The translations under genes and the position numbers were made by a program. Below the pieces are notes generated by a model. It did no database searches. It was given only the letters and a program-made list of their open reading frames with translations, and was not told the origin of the DNA. Below, one piece after another: positions 28,506 through 38,229 of a DNA stretch of 64,000 nucleotides (within the stretch, counting starts at the first letter, position 1; each line of letters begins with the position of its first letter). The stretch is from NCBI RefSeq assembly GCF_002250705.1, contig NZ_NMVP01000001.1:682001-746000 (forward strand). Direction: 5' to 3'. The stretch comes from Enemella evansiae. Lineage in GTDB: Bacteria; Actinomycetota; Actinomycetes; Propionibacteriales; Propionibacteriaceae.

Positions 28506-29051
28506 TCAGTGGGTCGCCTTGAAACGGGCCTTCTTCTGCTTGTTGCCGCAGGTGTTCATATCGCACCAGCGGCGGGTACGGCTCTGACTGGTGTCGAAGA
28601 AGGCGGCGCGGCAGGTCGGTGAGGCGCACAGCGCCATCCGACCGTCCCGCTCGCCGCTGATGATGCTCACCGCGTCGGCGGCCACCACGCTCAGCGCGTC
28701 CGCGACGGAGCCCGATTCGAGCCGCCAGTTCCGCTCGCCGGCGTCGGTGAGCACCGGCGCGCCTCGGCCGCGAATGCTGTGCTCGTTGATGATCCGGACG
28801 GCGGCCTCGGGGAGGTCGTCCCGGTTGGCGGCCGCCGTCGCGGCGGCATGGATGGCTTCGCGGAGTTCTCGGGCGTGTGTCAGCTCGGTGGCGGTGCAGG
28901 AGTCGACGGTCAACCCGTACACCGCGAACCAGTCGATCAGTCGCCCCGGTGTCGGAATGCGCTCCACCGGATCGCCCTGTCGCTCGCTGAGGGTCCCGGT
29001 GAAGCTCGTGGCCAGCACCGTACCGAGGCGGAAGTCGGGGAACTCGGACAT
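28506..29051 (-). CDS. CGNR zinc-finger (ABATE-domain) regulator
   Basis: 181-residue protein with an N-terminal ABATE domain (stress-induced regulator type) and a C-terminal CGNR zinc finger: C-X4-C (CASPTC) and C-X4-C (CDMNTC) followed by GNK, with basic SQSRTRRW between. Such proteins are DNA-binding regulators. It diverges from an epoxide hydrolase gene across 79 bp packed with inverted repeats. The ATG has TAAGCT (29063-29058) six bases upstream and no Shine-Dalgarno, so transcription is probably leaderless and autoregulated. Confidence 0.88.
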   Translation of the reverse strand: MSEFPDFRLGTVLATSFTGTLSERQGDPVERIPTPGRLIDWFAVYGLTVDSCTATELTHARELREAIHAAATAAANRDDLPEAAVRIINEHSIRGRGAPVLTDAGERNWRLESGSVADALSVVAADAVSIISGERDGRMALCASPTCRAAFFDTSQSRTRRWCDMNTCGNKQKKARFKATH

Positions 29052-29112
29052 GGAACCAGCTTAGCCGGTTGTCGGTTCCCCAGAGCCGTGATAGAACCGT
29101 TTTAGCCGGTTC
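29052..29112. promoter_or_regulatory. array of GAACC/GGTTC half-sites between CGNR regulator and epoxide hydrolase
   Basis: Half-sites GAACC at 29053 and 29094 and GGTTC at 29074 and 29108 form two inverted pairs (GGAACC..GGTTCC and GAACCG..CGGTTC). The left edges of the first three are spaced 21 and 20 bp, about two helical turns. A 10-bp direct repeat TTAGCCGGTT occurs at 29061 and 29102. The left pair covers the regulator's -10 box and start point. Probable operators for the CGNR protein. Confidence 0.6.
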
Positions 29113-29130
29113 ACAATTCAGGGGGACCCG

Positions 29131-30321
29131 ATGACCGCAACGACCGACCAGGTGCACATGTTCGAGGCCAAGATCGCCGACGCCGACCTCGACGACCTGC
29201 GTACCCGACTCGCGGCGGCGCGCCTCCCCGAGCGCGAGACCGTCCCCCGGGCCACCGGCCGGCAGCGCTGGAGCCAGGGTGTTCCGCTCACCGACCTGAC
29301 AGACCTGCTCGACTACTGGCGCTCCGGATACGACTGGCGGCGGTTCGAGCAGCGACTGAACGACATCGGCCAGTTCCGCACCAGGATTGACGATCTGGGG
29401 ATCCACTTCCTGCACCGCCGGTCACCGCGCACCGATGCCACTCCCCTCGTCCTCACCCACGGCTGGCCGGGCAGCGTCACCGAGTTCGTCGACGTCATCG
29501 ATGAGCTGGCCGACCCGACCGACCCCGCTGCGCCGGCGTTCCACGTCGTGGCGCCGTCGCTGCCGGGCTTCGGTTTCAGCGATCGACCGGTAACGGCCGG
29601 CTGGGGCACCGAGAAGATCGCGGCCGCCTGGGTCGAGTTGATGGGCCGGCTCGGATATGGACGATTTCTGGCCCACGGCGGCGACTGGGGCGGCCCGATC
29701 ACCACGATTCTCGGCGGCCGGTTCCCCGAGCAGGTGCTCGGCATCCACACCACCTTCGCCGAAGGGCCGCCCGGGTTGTCGACCGATGGACTCACCGCCG
29801 ACGAGCGCCGCTGGGTGGACGAGCACACCGACTTCTGGCGCAACCGTTCGGCGTACGCCAAGCAGCAGTGGTCCCGCCCGCAGACGATCGGCTACTCGCT
29901 GGTCGACTCACCCGTCGGGCTGCTCGCCTGGATCCTGGACAAGTTCGCCGAGTGGTCCGACACCACCGACAGCCCGTTCGAGCGCGTCTCCCGGGATCGG
30001 TTGCTGGACAACGTCACCCTCTACTGGCTGACCGGAACCGGTGCCTCGGCGGCCCGGATCTACCACGAGAGCCACAACTCGCTGGACCCCGAACTGCGCG
30101 TCGACGTGCCAGCGGCGATCACGATGTATCCCGCCGACGCCGGCTCGAAGACCCCGCGCCCGTGGGCCGAACGGCGCTATCGGCAGCTCGTTCGCTGGCG
30201 GGAACCCCAGGCAGGTGGGCATTTCGCCTCGCTGGAGGTGCCCGACCACTTCGTCACCGACCTGCGGGAGGGCCTGGCCGCCGTCCTCGCTGCTGCGGGC
30301 CGGTCACGCGTCTCGGCATAG
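29131..30321 (+). CDS. epoxide hydrolase (EHN-type alpha/beta hydrolase)
   Basis: Alpha/beta hydrolase with the microsomal-type epoxide hydrolase N-terminal domain (residues 10-115, including the tract around DYWRSGYDW). Oxyanion HGWPGS at 110-115, nucleophile Asp185 in HGGDWGGP, and a C-terminal AGGHF carrying the catalytic His near 370. It would open epoxides to diols; the natural substrate is unknown. ATG with GGGGGA upstream. Divergent from, and probably controlled by, the CGNR regulator. Confidence 0.93.
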   Translation: MTATTDQVHMFEAKIADADLDDLRTRLAAARLPERETVPRATGRQRWSQGVPLTDLTDLLDYWRSGYDWRRFEQRLNDIGQFRTRIDDLGIHFLHRRSPRTDATPLVLTHGWPGSVTEFVDVIDELADPTDPAAPAFHVVAPSLPGFGFSDRPVTAGWGTEKIAAAWVELMGRLGYGRFLAHGGDWGGPITTILGGRFPEQVLGIHTTFAEGPPGLSTDGLTADERRWVDEHTDFWRNRSAYAKQQWSRPQTIGYSLVDSPVGLLAWILDKFAEWSDTTDSPFERVSRDRLLDNVTLYWLTGTGASAARIYHESHNSLDPELRVDVPAAITMYPADAGSKTPRPWAERRYRQLVRWREPQAGGHFASLEVPDHFVTDLREGLAAVLAAAGRSRVSA

Positions 30322-30345
30322 CGGCGTCAACCCGATTCCGCCGTA

Positions 30346-30576
30346 TCAGCCGACCGACTCCTCCAGAGCCCGGATCCGCAGCTCGAAGTCGCTCAGAATG
30401 CCGACCAGATCACCGACCAGGGTCTCCGCGGTGGTCCCGGGCCCGCCTTCGCCAGTGCGGGCGATGTGCCCGGCCCGAACACCCTCGACGAACATCCGCA
30501 CCGAGGGGGTGGGTTCCCCGAGTCGGTCCACCAGCAGGTCGAGGAAGCGTCGGAATTGCTCGTCGGTGATGTCCAT
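30346..30576 (-). CDS. small hypothetical protein, 76 aa
   Basis: Starts at MDITDEQFRRFLDLLVDRLG and contains VRMFVEGVRAGHIA and an acidic helical tail (LRIRALEESVG). No membrane segment; likely a small helical soluble protein. Family not recognised. The ATG at 30576 is seven bases after TAGCAT (30589-30584), which favours this start over the longer frame that would overlap rsmB. Codon use matches neighbours. Confidence 0.65.
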   Translation of the reverse strand: MDITDEQFRRFLDLLVDRLGEPTPSVRMFVEGVRAGHIARTGEGGPGTTAETLVGDLVGILSDFELRIRALEESVG

Positions 30577-30586
30577 ACGGTCGATG

Positions 30587-31927
30587 CTAGGCGCTGCGGC
30601 GCAGCAGCGCGCAGAACATCGCGTCGGTGCCGTTGCGATGCGGCCAGAGCTGGACATCCGGCTCGATCCGGGTGACATCGTCGCGTTCGGCGAGCACGGC
30701 GTCGACGATCTCGGTGGTCTCCCGGCGGTGCGGGGAACAGGTCACGTAGGCGATCACCCCACCGGGCCCGGTCGAGCGGATCGCGTTGTGGAGCAGGGAT
30801 CGCTGCAGCTCGATGAGACCGTCGAGATCGTCGGGGCTGCGGCGCCAGCGGGCCTCGGGGCGACGGCGCAGGGCGCCCAGTCCGGTGCACGGCACGTCGG
30901 CCATCACCTTGGCGAAGCTCGCCTCCGGCCAGGCCGGTCGGGTGCCGTCGGCGCAGATCGTCACCGGCTGGTTCTCCCCGGTGTACGCCCGCAGCGCCTG
31001 CGCGACGAGTTTCGCGCGGTGCGGTTGCAGCTCGCTGGCCAACAGGCGCTGCTCCTGCTGGATCGCCAACCCCGCCAGCAGGGCGGCCTTGCCGCCGGGG
31101 CCCGCGCAGCAGTCCAGCCACGGCCCGGCCGGCGCCTCGGCCTCGGCGAGCCGCAGCGCCACCCGCTGCGAGCCGGGATCCTGGACGCCCGCGCGGCCCT
31201 CGCGTACCGCCGCCAGGTCACCCGGATTCCCCTTCCAGTACGCCGCAGTCGGCACCTCGGGGTTCGGCTCGGCACCGGCCCCAGCGAGTTCGTCGACGGT
31301 CGCGAGTCCCGGCCGGATCGCCAGGCTGGTGATCGGCGGTTCGTTGTTGGCCCGCAGCGCCGCCTCGAGCTCGTCGGCCGGCAGCACCGCGGCGTACGCC
31401 TCGACGATCCAGCGGGGATGGTGGGTGCGCAGTGCCAGCGCACCGAGCTCGTCGGAATCCTTGCTGAGGAAGGTGATCCAGTCATCGAGATCCCGTTCGG
31501 CGACCCGGCGGCTGATCGCGTTGACCAGGCCGGTGACCCGCTCCCCCACGGTCGCACGAGCCAGGTCGACGCTGGCGGCGACCGCGGCATGGGTCGGTAC
31601 CCGCATCGACAGCACCTGGTGGGCGCCCAACCGCAGCACGTCGACGACGGCGGGCTGCAGGGTCTTCAGATCGCGTCCGGAGGCGGCGGCGAGGATCAGG
31701 TCGTAGCTGCCCATCAGCCGGCAGGTGCCGTTCAGCAGTTCGGTGGCGAAGGCGGCGTCGCGCCCGGTGATCCGGCGTTCGGCGAGCAGGGCCGGGCCGA
31801 CCAGGTTGGCGTACGCGTCGGATCCGGTGACCTGGCGCAGCGCGTCGTAGGCCGCCCGACGGGCGGGATCGACACGGGGTCTGCGTTTCTGCTGGACGCC
31901 GCGGGGTCCGCGCCGGCCACCGCTCAT
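30587..31927 (-). CDS. rsmB: 16S rRNA (cytosine-967-C5)-methyltransferase RsmB
   Basis: NusB-like RNA-binding domain at the N-terminus (about 20-150), then an AdoMet Rossmann domain. [13 protein letters not shown] is motif [15 protein letters not shown] and VTCSPHRRE carry the two cysteines of m5C methyltransferases. 446 residues, with a basic N-terminal tail ([14 protein letters not shown]). Its start overlaps the fmt stop (ATGA), the standard fmt-rsmB pairing. Confidence 0.96.
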   Translation of the reverse strand: MSGGRRGPRGVQQKRRPRVDPARRAAYDALRQVTGSDAYANLVGPALLAERRITGRDAAFATELLNGTCRLMGSYDLILAAASGRDLKTLQPAVVDVLRLGAHQVLSMRVPTHAAVAASVDLARATVGERVTGLVNAISRRVAERDLDDWITFLSKDSDELGALALRTHHPRWIVEAYAAVLPADELEAALRANNEPPITSLAIRPGLATVDELAGAGAEPNPEVPTAAYWKGNPGDLAAVREGRAGVQDPGSQRVALRLAEAEAPAGPWLDCCAGPGGKAALLAGLAIQQEQRLLASELQPHRAKLVAQALRAYTGENQPVTICADGTRPAWPEASFAKVMADVPCTGLGALRRRPEARWRRSPDDLDGLIELQRSLLHNAIRSTGPGGVIAYVTCSPHRRETTEIVDAVLAERDDVTRIEPDVQLWPHRNGTDAMFCALLRRSA

Positions 31928-32862
31928 CGCGCCGCTCCCCCGCCCAGGGTCTCGCCGGGGGTCAGGTTGGCGCCGCGGGCCCAGTCGGTGGCCCGCATCG
32001 CCTTCTTGCCGAATGCCTGCACCTCAAGGAGTTCCAGCGGGCGGCCACCGGTGCCGACCTGGACCCACTTCTTCGCCACCGCCAACTGCCCGGGCGGCAG
32101 CGGGCTGCCCCCGGCGGGGCGGGCGGTGAGGATCTTGAACCGCTCACCGCGGAAGGTGCTCCAGGCGCCGGGGGCCGGTGTGCAGCCGCGGATCTGGTGG
32201 TCGATCAGGGCATCGGATTCGCCCCAGTCGACCTCGGCCTCGGCGACCGTCAGCTTCGGGGCCAGCGTGATCCCCGCGGTCGGCTGCGGTTCGGCGATCG
32301 CGGTCCCGGCGGCCAGCTCATCCATCACGCGGACCAGCAACCCGGCACCATCGACGGCGAGCCGACCCAGCAGGTCACCGGCGGTCTCCTGGTCACCGAT
32401 CTCGGTACGCAGCGAGGCGTACACATCACCCGCGTCGAGTTCGGGAACCAACCGGAAGACGCAGGCACCGGTCTCGGTGTCGCCGGCCATGATCGCCCGC
32501 TGCACCGGGGCGGCGCCCCGCCAGCGCGGCAGCAGCGAGAAGTGCAGATTGGCCCACCCCAGGCGCGGGATCTCCAACACCTGTTGGGGAATCAGCGCAC
32601 CGTAGGCGATCACCGGGCAGCAGTCCGGCGCGATCGCGGTGAGGCGTTCGATGAAGTCCGGATCGCGGGGACGTTCGGGTTTGAGCACCTCGAGGCCGAG
32701 CTCGGCCGCGCGCTGGGCGACCGGGCTGGGGGCGAGTTTCTTCCCGCGTCCGGCGGGTGCGTCGGGCCGGGTCACCACGGCCGCCACCTCGTGCTCGGAG
32801 GCGACCAGGGCTTCCAGGCTGGGCAGGGCCACCTCGGGGGTACCGGCAACGACGAGACGCAT
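31924..32862 (-). CDS. fmt: methionyl-tRNA formyltransferase
   Basis: Formylates initiator Met-tRNA. The catalytic N-X-H pair is in [16 protein letters not shown] with the Asp further on in AGDVYASL, and the C-terminal tRNA-binding domain includes [10 protein letters not shown]. 312 residues. The ATG has no Shine-Dalgarno and lies seven bases after TAGACT (32875-32870): a leaderless start. The usual neighbour def is absent; pyrE sits upstream instead. Confidence 0.97.
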   Translation of the reverse strand: MRLVVAGTPEVALPSLEALVASEHEVAAVVTRPDAPAGRGKKLAPSPVAQRAAELGLEVLKPERPRDPDFIERLTAIAPDCCPVIAYGALIPQQVLEIPRLGWANLHFSLLPRWRGAAPVQRAIMAGDTETGACVFRLVPELDAGDVYASLRTEIGDQETAGDLLGRLAVDGAGLLVRVMDELAAGTAIAEPQPTAGITLAPKLTVAEAEVDWGESDALIDHQIRGCTPAPGAWSTFRGERFKILTARPAGGSPLPPGQLAVAKKWVQVGTGGRPLELLEVQAFGKKAMRATDWARGANLTPGETLGGGAAR

Positions 32863-32894
32863 TCCGGTGAGTCTAGTCGCCCGCCGCGACGACC

Positions 32895-32931
32895 CGGCGG
32901 CTCCGACTCGCTGGGCTCGCTCAGCCAGCGG
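32895..32931. repeat. scattered-element unit containing the pyrE stop
   Basis: cggcggctccgactcgctgg then gctcgctcagccagcg. On the minus strand the pyrE stop TGA (32923-32921) is part of GCTGGCTGAGCGAG, so the element supplies the end of the gene. Confidence 0.7.
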
Positions 32932-33451
32932 TACGAACGGCGTCCAGATCCGCCTTGGTGAGAACGCTCAGCGTGCGTACGCCGACCTCGGCGAGCCGGT
33001 TCCCACCGGGTTCGCTGCGATCGATCGCGCAGACGACGGTATCGACCAGACCACCGTCGGCACGCAGCGCCTCGGTCGCGTCCCGGACCGCGCCGCCGGT
33101 GGTGATCACATCCTCGATCAGGGTGATCCGCCGGCCATCGACCTCGGCGCCCTCGGCGAGCCGGCAGGTGCCGTAGGTCTTGGCCTGTTTGCGGACGAAC
33201 AGCACCGGCAGCCCGCTGAGCTGGCCGACGACGGTCGCGATCGGTACGCCACCGAGCTCGAGGCCGCCGAGCAGGTCGGTGCCGTCCGGCAGCAGCGGCA
33301 GCATCGCCTCCGCGACCCGGCGCAGCAGCACCGGATCGGATTCGAAGCGGTATTTGTCGAAGTACTCGGCGGTGCGCTGCCCCGAGCGGAGCAAGAAATC
33401 GCCGTGCACGCGGGCGATCCGGTCGATGTCGGCGGCAAGCTGGTTCGTCAC
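32921..33451 (-). CDS. pyrE: orotate phosphoribosyltransferase
   Basis: Converts orotate and PRPP to OMP. The PRPP loop is clear ([15 protein letters not shown]), as is the [14 protein letters not shown] region that contacts orotate and PRPP. 176 residues, near family length. The GTG has no Shine-Dalgarno; GACACT lies six bases upstream. It is separate from the car-pyrD-pyrF operon, between priA and fmt. Confidence 0.93.
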   Translation of the reverse strand: MTNQLAADIDRIARVHGDFLLRSGQRTAEYFDKYRFESDPVLLRRVAEAMLPLLPDGTDLLGGLELGGVPIATVVGQLSGLPVLFVRKQAKTYGTCRLAEGAEVDGRRITLIEDVITTGGAVRDATEALRADGGLVDTVVCAIDRSEPGGNRLAEVGVRTLSVLTKADLDAVRTAG

Positions 33452-33471
33452 GACGCCAGTGTCCTACAGAC

Positions 33472-33657
33472 GCTCATCGAGTAGCGCACCATGCGCAGCG
33501 AAGCGCAGCAATGGCGCGCGTGTCGAGATGAGCCCGCTGCGTGCGAGCCCTGCCGGGATCCCCTGACGGGATCCTCTCGACACGGTCGCTGCGCGACCTA
33601 CTCGAGGATCGTGGGGGTTACACGGTCGCTGCGCGACCTACTCGAGGATCGTGGGGT
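33472..33657. repeat. composite palindromic element: one long and two short units
   Basis: Long unit 33472-33533 with arms GCGCACCAT and ATGGCGCGC (one G-T type mismatch). Two short units follow in tandem near 33575-33611 and 33619-33657, each with stem GGTCG/CGACC around CTGCG and ending CTCGAGGATCG. This fills the priA-pyrE gap. Confidence 0.85.
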
Positions 33658-33673
33658 GAAGATCGTGGGGAGG

Positions 33674-35662
33674 TCAGCCGATGGCGACGGGGTCGACCTT
33701 GACGCGTACCGCACCGGGGGACTTGCGCGCGGAGCGTACGCCCATCGCGGCCCGCACGGCGGCGACCAGGTCGGCCCCCGACGCGGGCGGGCAGCGCAGC
33801 GTGAGCCGGGCCAGAGGTTCGGTGCCGGGGCGCTCCACCGGGCCGAGCACCTCGGTGTCGGCGGGCAGTTCGGCCAGCTCGTGCAGCTCGTGCACCGCCT
33901 CCGGCGGGCCGTCGATCTGGATCAGCTTCGCCACCGGCGGCAGATGCGCCTCGGCGCGCTCGGCCAGCTCCCGGCCGGCGAAGCTGGCGGGATCGCTGCG
34001 TACCAACGCCTGCAGCGGGGCCGCATCGGTCGGGCCGACCGCGACCACGCTGCCACCGCGCTCCCCCGGGCGGACCAGGGCGACCGCGTTCAGCCAGCGC
34101 CGCAGCGCCTCCTCGCCGGCGCGCAGATCGGCCCGGGTGAGCAACAGTTCGGCATCGAGCAGCAGCGCCGCCGCATATCCGTCGTCGGCGACCGGTTCGG
34201 CCCCCGGCGTGGCGATCACCAGCGCCGGTTCGTCGGCCACCCGCGGCAGCACCTTCTCCCCCGAGGACTGCACCACCGGCGTACCGGGGAAGGCCCGGCC
34301 CAGCTCCTCAGCGGTCCGGGTCGCCCCGACCACGGGTGCCCGCCAGCGCCGGCCGCCGCACTCGGGGCAGTGCCAGTCGACGATCGGCCGGCCGCACCAG
34401 TCACAGCCCGCATTCCGGGAGCCGGCGCGGATCGGGCCGGCACAGTGCGGGCAGCGCACCGGCTCCCGGCAGGTGTCGCAGACCAGCACCACCAGATAAC
34501 CCGCGCGCGGCACCTGCACCAGCACCGGCCCCTGAGCCAGCCCCGCCCGGATCGTCTCGAAACTCTGGTGCGGCAACCGGACCGCGCGCGCCATCGGGTC
34601 GCGCTCCAGCTCCCAGTCGCTGTCGGCGGCCAACCGGACACCCGGGGCGCGGCGGCGCTGGGCGGCCGGGGTGAGCGCCAACGGCAGCAACCACCCCCGT
34701 TCGATCAGCTGCTCGATCTCGGCCGAACGCCCATAGCTCGCCGCCAGGAACGCCGCACCCTCCGCCGCGGCCCGCAGGGCGAGCACCTCCCGGGTGTGCG
34801 GATAGGGGGCGCGCGGTTCGGCATAGAGATCGTCGCCGTCGTCCCAGATCGCGACCAACCCGAGATCCCGGACCGGGGCGTACGCCGCGGCGCGCGTCCC
34901 GATCACCAGCCGGACCTCGCCCCGCAACACCGCCAGGAAGGCCCGGTAGCGGGCTGCGGGCCCGCTGTCGGCGCTCAGCACCACATAACCGGCGCTGCCG
35001 ACGACCCGGTCGCAGGCGGCCCGAAGTCGCTCCAGGTCACGGGCGTCCGGCACCACGATCAGCGCACCGCGGCCTGACTCGAGCGTCGCCCCGGCGGCGA
35101 CCGCCAGGCCCTGCGCCCAGTCCCCGGCCGGTGCGGCGGCCGGCGCCAGCTGCCAGCAGGCCCGTGGGCTGTGCCCGGCCCGCAGCGCCGCGATCAGCTC
35201 CGACCCGGTCGGATAGGCGTCGAAGGGGTGCGCGGTGAGCTGCGGGGTGACCGCCTCCCGCTCCGGCGGGGTCGCCCGCTCGGTGGCGGCGTGCCGGGGC
35301 GGCACGGCCAGCCGGACCACATCGGCGAAGCTCCCCGCATAGTGGTCGGCGACCTGGCGGACCAGGCCGGCGACGGCCGGGGTGAGCACCTGTTCGGTGG
35401 AGACCACCTTCTCGATCGGCGCCAGGTTCCGGGTCTCATCGGACTCGGTGCCGAGCTCCAGCACGAACCCGTCCCGCAACCGGCCGGCGAACCGGACCCG
35501 GACGCGCACCCCCGGGCGTACCTGCTCGGCGAGCTCATCACCCACCAGATAGTCGAAGGGCCGATCCAGGTGCGGCAGCGGCATGTCGACCGCCACCCTC
35601 GCGACCGGCCGCGGGGCGCGGGTCGGCTCGGCGAGCGGAATCAGCGCTTCGGGATCGGACAC
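33674..35662 (-). CDS. priA: primosomal protein N' PriA (ATPase motifs degenerate)
   Basis: Replication-restart protein with an N-terminal 3'-DNA-binding domain, a helicase-like core and four C-X2-C zinc pairs (CDTC, CPHC, CDWC, CPEC). The Walker A GKT is absent and the DEXH position reads WDDGDDL, so it should not hydrolyse ATP; this degeneracy is usual for actinobacterial PriA. I use the GTG at 35662 (662 residues) because TAGGAT (35675-35670) lies seven bases upstream; the longer frame would run into the divergent gene. Confidence 0.92.
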   Translation of the reverse strand: MSDPEALIPLAEPTRAPRPVARVAVDMPLPHLDRPFDYLVGDELAEQVRPGVRVRVRFAGRLRDGFVLELGTESDETRNLAPIEKVVSTEQVLTPAVAGLVRQVADHYAGSFADVVRLAVPPRHAATERATPPEREAVTPQLTAHPFDAYPTGSELIAALRAGHSPRACWQLAPAAAPAGDWAQGLAVAAGATLESGRGALIVVPDARDLERLRAACDRVVGSAGYVVLSADSGPAARYRAFLAVLRGEVRLVIGTRAAAYAPVRDLGLVAIWDDGDDLYAEPRAPYPHTREVLALRAAAEGAAFLAASYGRSAEIEQLIERGWLLPLALTPAAQRRRAPGVRLAADSDWELERDPMARAVRLPHQSFETIRAGLAQGPVLVQVPRAGYLVVLVCDTCREPVRCPHCAGPIRAGSRNAGCDWCGRPIVDWHCPECGGRRWRAPVVGATRTAEELGRAFPGTPVVQSSGEKVLPRVADEPALVIATPGAEPVADDGYAAALLLDAELLLTRADLRAGEEALRRWLNAVALVRPGERGGSVVAVGPTDAAPLQALVRSDPASFAGRELAERAEAHLPPVAKLIQIDGPPEAVHELHELAELPADTEVLGPVERPGTEPLARLTLRCPPASGADLVAAVRAAMGVRSARKSPGAVRVKVDPVAIG

Positions 35663-35669
35663 ACGCTCG

Positions 35670-35713
35670 ATCCTAGGAGCCCGGTCCGACAGTGCCGCAT
35701 CCGGCGATAACCT
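35670..35713. promoter_or_regulatory. divergent leaderless promoters for priA and the thrE-like gene
   Basis: TAGGAT (35675-35670, leftward) ends seven bases before the priA GTG. TAACCT (35708-35713, rightward) ends six bases before the GTG at 35720. Neither gene has a Shine-Dalgarno sequence. Confidence 0.65.
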
Positions 35714-35719
35714 GCGCTG

Positions 35720-36996
35720 GTGACCGAAGTCCCGCAGCCGCCCGAGGATCCGGGGATCGACCTGGTCCGCCGGGCCCGGGACCGGCGGTTGCTGGCCTAC
35801 TTCGGGTTGGCGCTGATCGCCGGTGGGCAACCCGCCCACGAGGCCGAGGAGGACGTCCGTCAGGTCGCGGCCACTCTCGGCCACTCCGACTGCCAGGTCG
35901 CGGCGCTGCCGACCTCGATCAGCGTGGCGCTGACCGGTGGGGCGCCGGCGACCGTCGAGGTGCTGGCAGTTCGCTCACCCTTGACCAGCTCGCCGCGGTC
36001 CACGAACTGCGGCAACGCATCCTGGACGGCAGCACCGACCCGGACACCGCGCTGGTCGAATTGACCAGCCTGCGCAGGATTCCCCGCCGCTACGGCCGGT
36101 GGGGGATGCCGCTCGGCGGGCTGCTGGTGGCGGCCGGGATCGCGGCGATCATGCAACCCGATGTGACCACGATCGTCTTCGCCGCCGTGGCATCGCAGCT
36201 GGTGATCGCGCTGCTGCTGCTGGCCCGCCGACATCCGCTGATCGCGCCGCTGCTGCCCACGGTGGCGGCGTTCCTGGTGTCGGTACCGGCGTTCTGGCTC
36301 GCCGGTCGGATCGTGCTGACCGGTCCGCTGCTGGCGATCCTGCCGCCGCTGGCGGTGCTGCTGCCGGGATCGCTGCTGGTCACCGGGATGTCGGAGCTGG
36401 CCGCCGGCGCGATGGTCGCCGGCGCCTCACGGCTGGCGCACGGCGCGGTGAAGCTGCTGCTGTTCGCCCTCGGCGTGGTCGCCGCGATCCAACTGGTGCG
36501 GCCACCGGAGGCGTTGATCTTCAGCACCGGCGCCGCGTTCCGCTGGCCCCACGCGCTGGCCGGGATCCTTGCGGTCGCGCTCGGCATCCTGTTGCTGGAG
36601 TCGGTGTCACCGCGGTTGTGGGGCTGGGTGATCCTGGTGCTGCTGGCGACCTTTCTGGCGCAGGTGCTGGCCGGTACCGGGCGGGGTGTCGGCTCGGCAC
36701 TCGGTGGGTTCGCCGGTGCGGTGGTCGCGAGTGCCGGTGCGACGCTGGTCGAGCTGGCCCGGCCGGCCCTGCCGCGGCTGGTGGTGTTCCTGCCGTCGTT
36801 CTGGTTGCTGGTACCGGGCACGATCGGTCTGCAGTCGATCACCCGATCGCAGGCGAGTGAGTTCGTCGCCGGCCCCAGCCTGACCCAGGTCGGGCTGCTG
36901 GTGCTGGCGATCGCGCTCGGTCTGCTCGTCGGGGCGACCCTGGTACGCCCGGTGCAACGGGCGGTGGCCCGCCGTCGGGCCCGCGTCAGTCCGTGA
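35720..36996 (+). pseudogene. thrE: threonine/serine exporter, ThrE/DUF1212 family, frameshifted
   Basis: The first part (GTG at 35720) encodes the cytoplasmic ThrE N-domain up to VALTGGAPATVEVL. The homologous continuation (GSSLTLDQLAAVHELRQRI, then ten helices) is one frame over, joining at 35963-35965 as if a single base were lost. The downstream part is fully open and highly hydrophobic to 36996 (MPLGGLLVAAGIAAIM, FLPSFWLLVPGTIGLQS). Either a young pseudogene, a sequencing error, or a site of frameshifting. Intact members export threonine and serine. Confidence 0.8.
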
Positions 36997-36999
36997 GCC

Positions 37000-38193
37000 T
37001 CAGCCCTTGACCGCCGCGGCGAGGGCGTCGGCCCGGTCGGTACGTTCCCAGGTGAAGTCGTCCAGCTCGCGGCCGAAGTGGCCGTACGCGGCGGTCCGGG
37101 CATAGATCGGGCGCTTCAGATCCAGCGCGTCGACCAGTGCGGCGGGGCGAAGGTCGAAGGTCGCCAGCACCGCATCGGCGATCTGGTCGACCGGGACCGT
37201 CTCGGTGCCGAAGCACTCGAGATAGAAGCCGACCGGATGGGCGCGGCCGATGGCGTACGCCACCTGCACCTCGCAGCGCTTTGCGAGCCCGGCGGCGACG
37301 ACGTTCTTGGCGACCCAGCGCATCGCGTACGCCGCGGAGCGGTCCACCTTCGACGGATCCTTGCCGGAGAAGCAGCCGCCGCCGTGGCGGGCCATGCCGC
37401 CGTAGGTGTCGACGATGATCTTGCGGCCGGTCAGCCCGGCATCCCCCATCGGGCCGCCGATGACGAACTTGCCGGTCGGGTTCACGAACGCCTTGTAGTC
37501 GTCGTGGGCGAGGTCGTAGGCCTCCAGCACCGGCTGGATGACGTGCCGGCGGATGTCCTCGCTGAGCATCTTCTCCGGGTCGACGTCCTCGGCGTGCTGG
37601 CAGGAGACCACGACGGTGTCCAGGCGGACCGGGGTGATGCCGTCGTATTCGATGGTGACCTGGGTCTTTCCGTCCGGGCGCAGGTAGGGCATGGTGCCGT
37701 CCTTGCGGACCGCGGAGAGCCGTTCCGCGAGCCGGTGCGCCAGATCGATCGGCAGCGGCATCAGCGAATCGGTGTCGTCGCAGGCGTAGCCGAACATCAG
37801 GCCCTGGTCGCCGGCACCCTGCAGGTCGTATGCCTCGGCGGAGGATTCCAGCCGCTTCTCCCAGGCGGTGTCGACACCCTGGGCGATGTCCGGGGACTGC
37901 GAACCGAGGGAGACCTGGACGCCGCAGGAGCCGCCGTCGAAGGACTTGTGCGAGGAGTCGTAGCCGATGTCGAGGATCTTGTTGCGGACCAGGCCGGGGA
38001 TGTCGGCGTACGCCTCGGTGGTCACCTCGCCGGCGACGACGACGAGCCCCGTGGTGACCAGCGTCTCGACCGCGACCCGGGACTGCGGATCCTGGCGCAG
38101 CAACTCATCCAGCACGGTGTCGCTGATCTGGTCCGCGATCTTGTCGGGGTGCCCCTCGGTGACGGACTCCGAGGTGAACAGGCGCTTGGCCAC
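37000..38193 (-). CDS. metK: S-adenosylmethionine synthetase
   Basis: Makes AdoMet from methionine and ATP. Signature segments: [16 protein letters not shown] at the N-terminus, [12 protein letters not shown] in the middle and [19 protein letters not shown], plus K+/Mg2+ and phosphate-binding residues. 397 residues. GTG start with TAGGAG about eight bases upstream, so it has a normal leader. It follows coaBC. Its product serves trmI and rsmB, and metH supplies its substrate. Confidence 0.98.
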   Translation of the reverse strand: MAKRLFTSESVTEGHPDKIADQISDTVLDELLRQDPQSRVAVETLVTTGLVVVAGEVTTEAYADIPGLVRNKILDIGYDSSHKSFDGGSCGVQVSLGSQSPDIAQGVDTAWEKRLESSAEAYDLQGAGDQGLMFGYACDDTDSLMPLPIDLAHRLAERLSAVRKDGTMPYLRPDGKTQVTIEYDGITPVRLDTVVVSCQHAEDVDPEKMLSEDIRRHVIQPVLEAYDLAHDDYKAFVNPTGKFVIGGPMGDAGLTGRKIIVDTYGGMARHGGGCFSGKDPSKVDRSAAYAMRWVAKNVVAAGLAKRCEVQVAYAIGRAHPVGFYLECFGTETVPVDQIADAVLATFDLRPAALVDALDLKRPIYARTAAYGHFGRELDDFTWERTDRADALAAAVKG

Positions 38194-38229
38194 GGCGGTG
38201 CTCCTAATGGTGTGAGTGGTTGGCCGACA

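Noticed and set aside
30041..32605. 854-codon open frame on the plus strand
   Set aside because: Antisense of rsmB and fmt; no recognisable domain.
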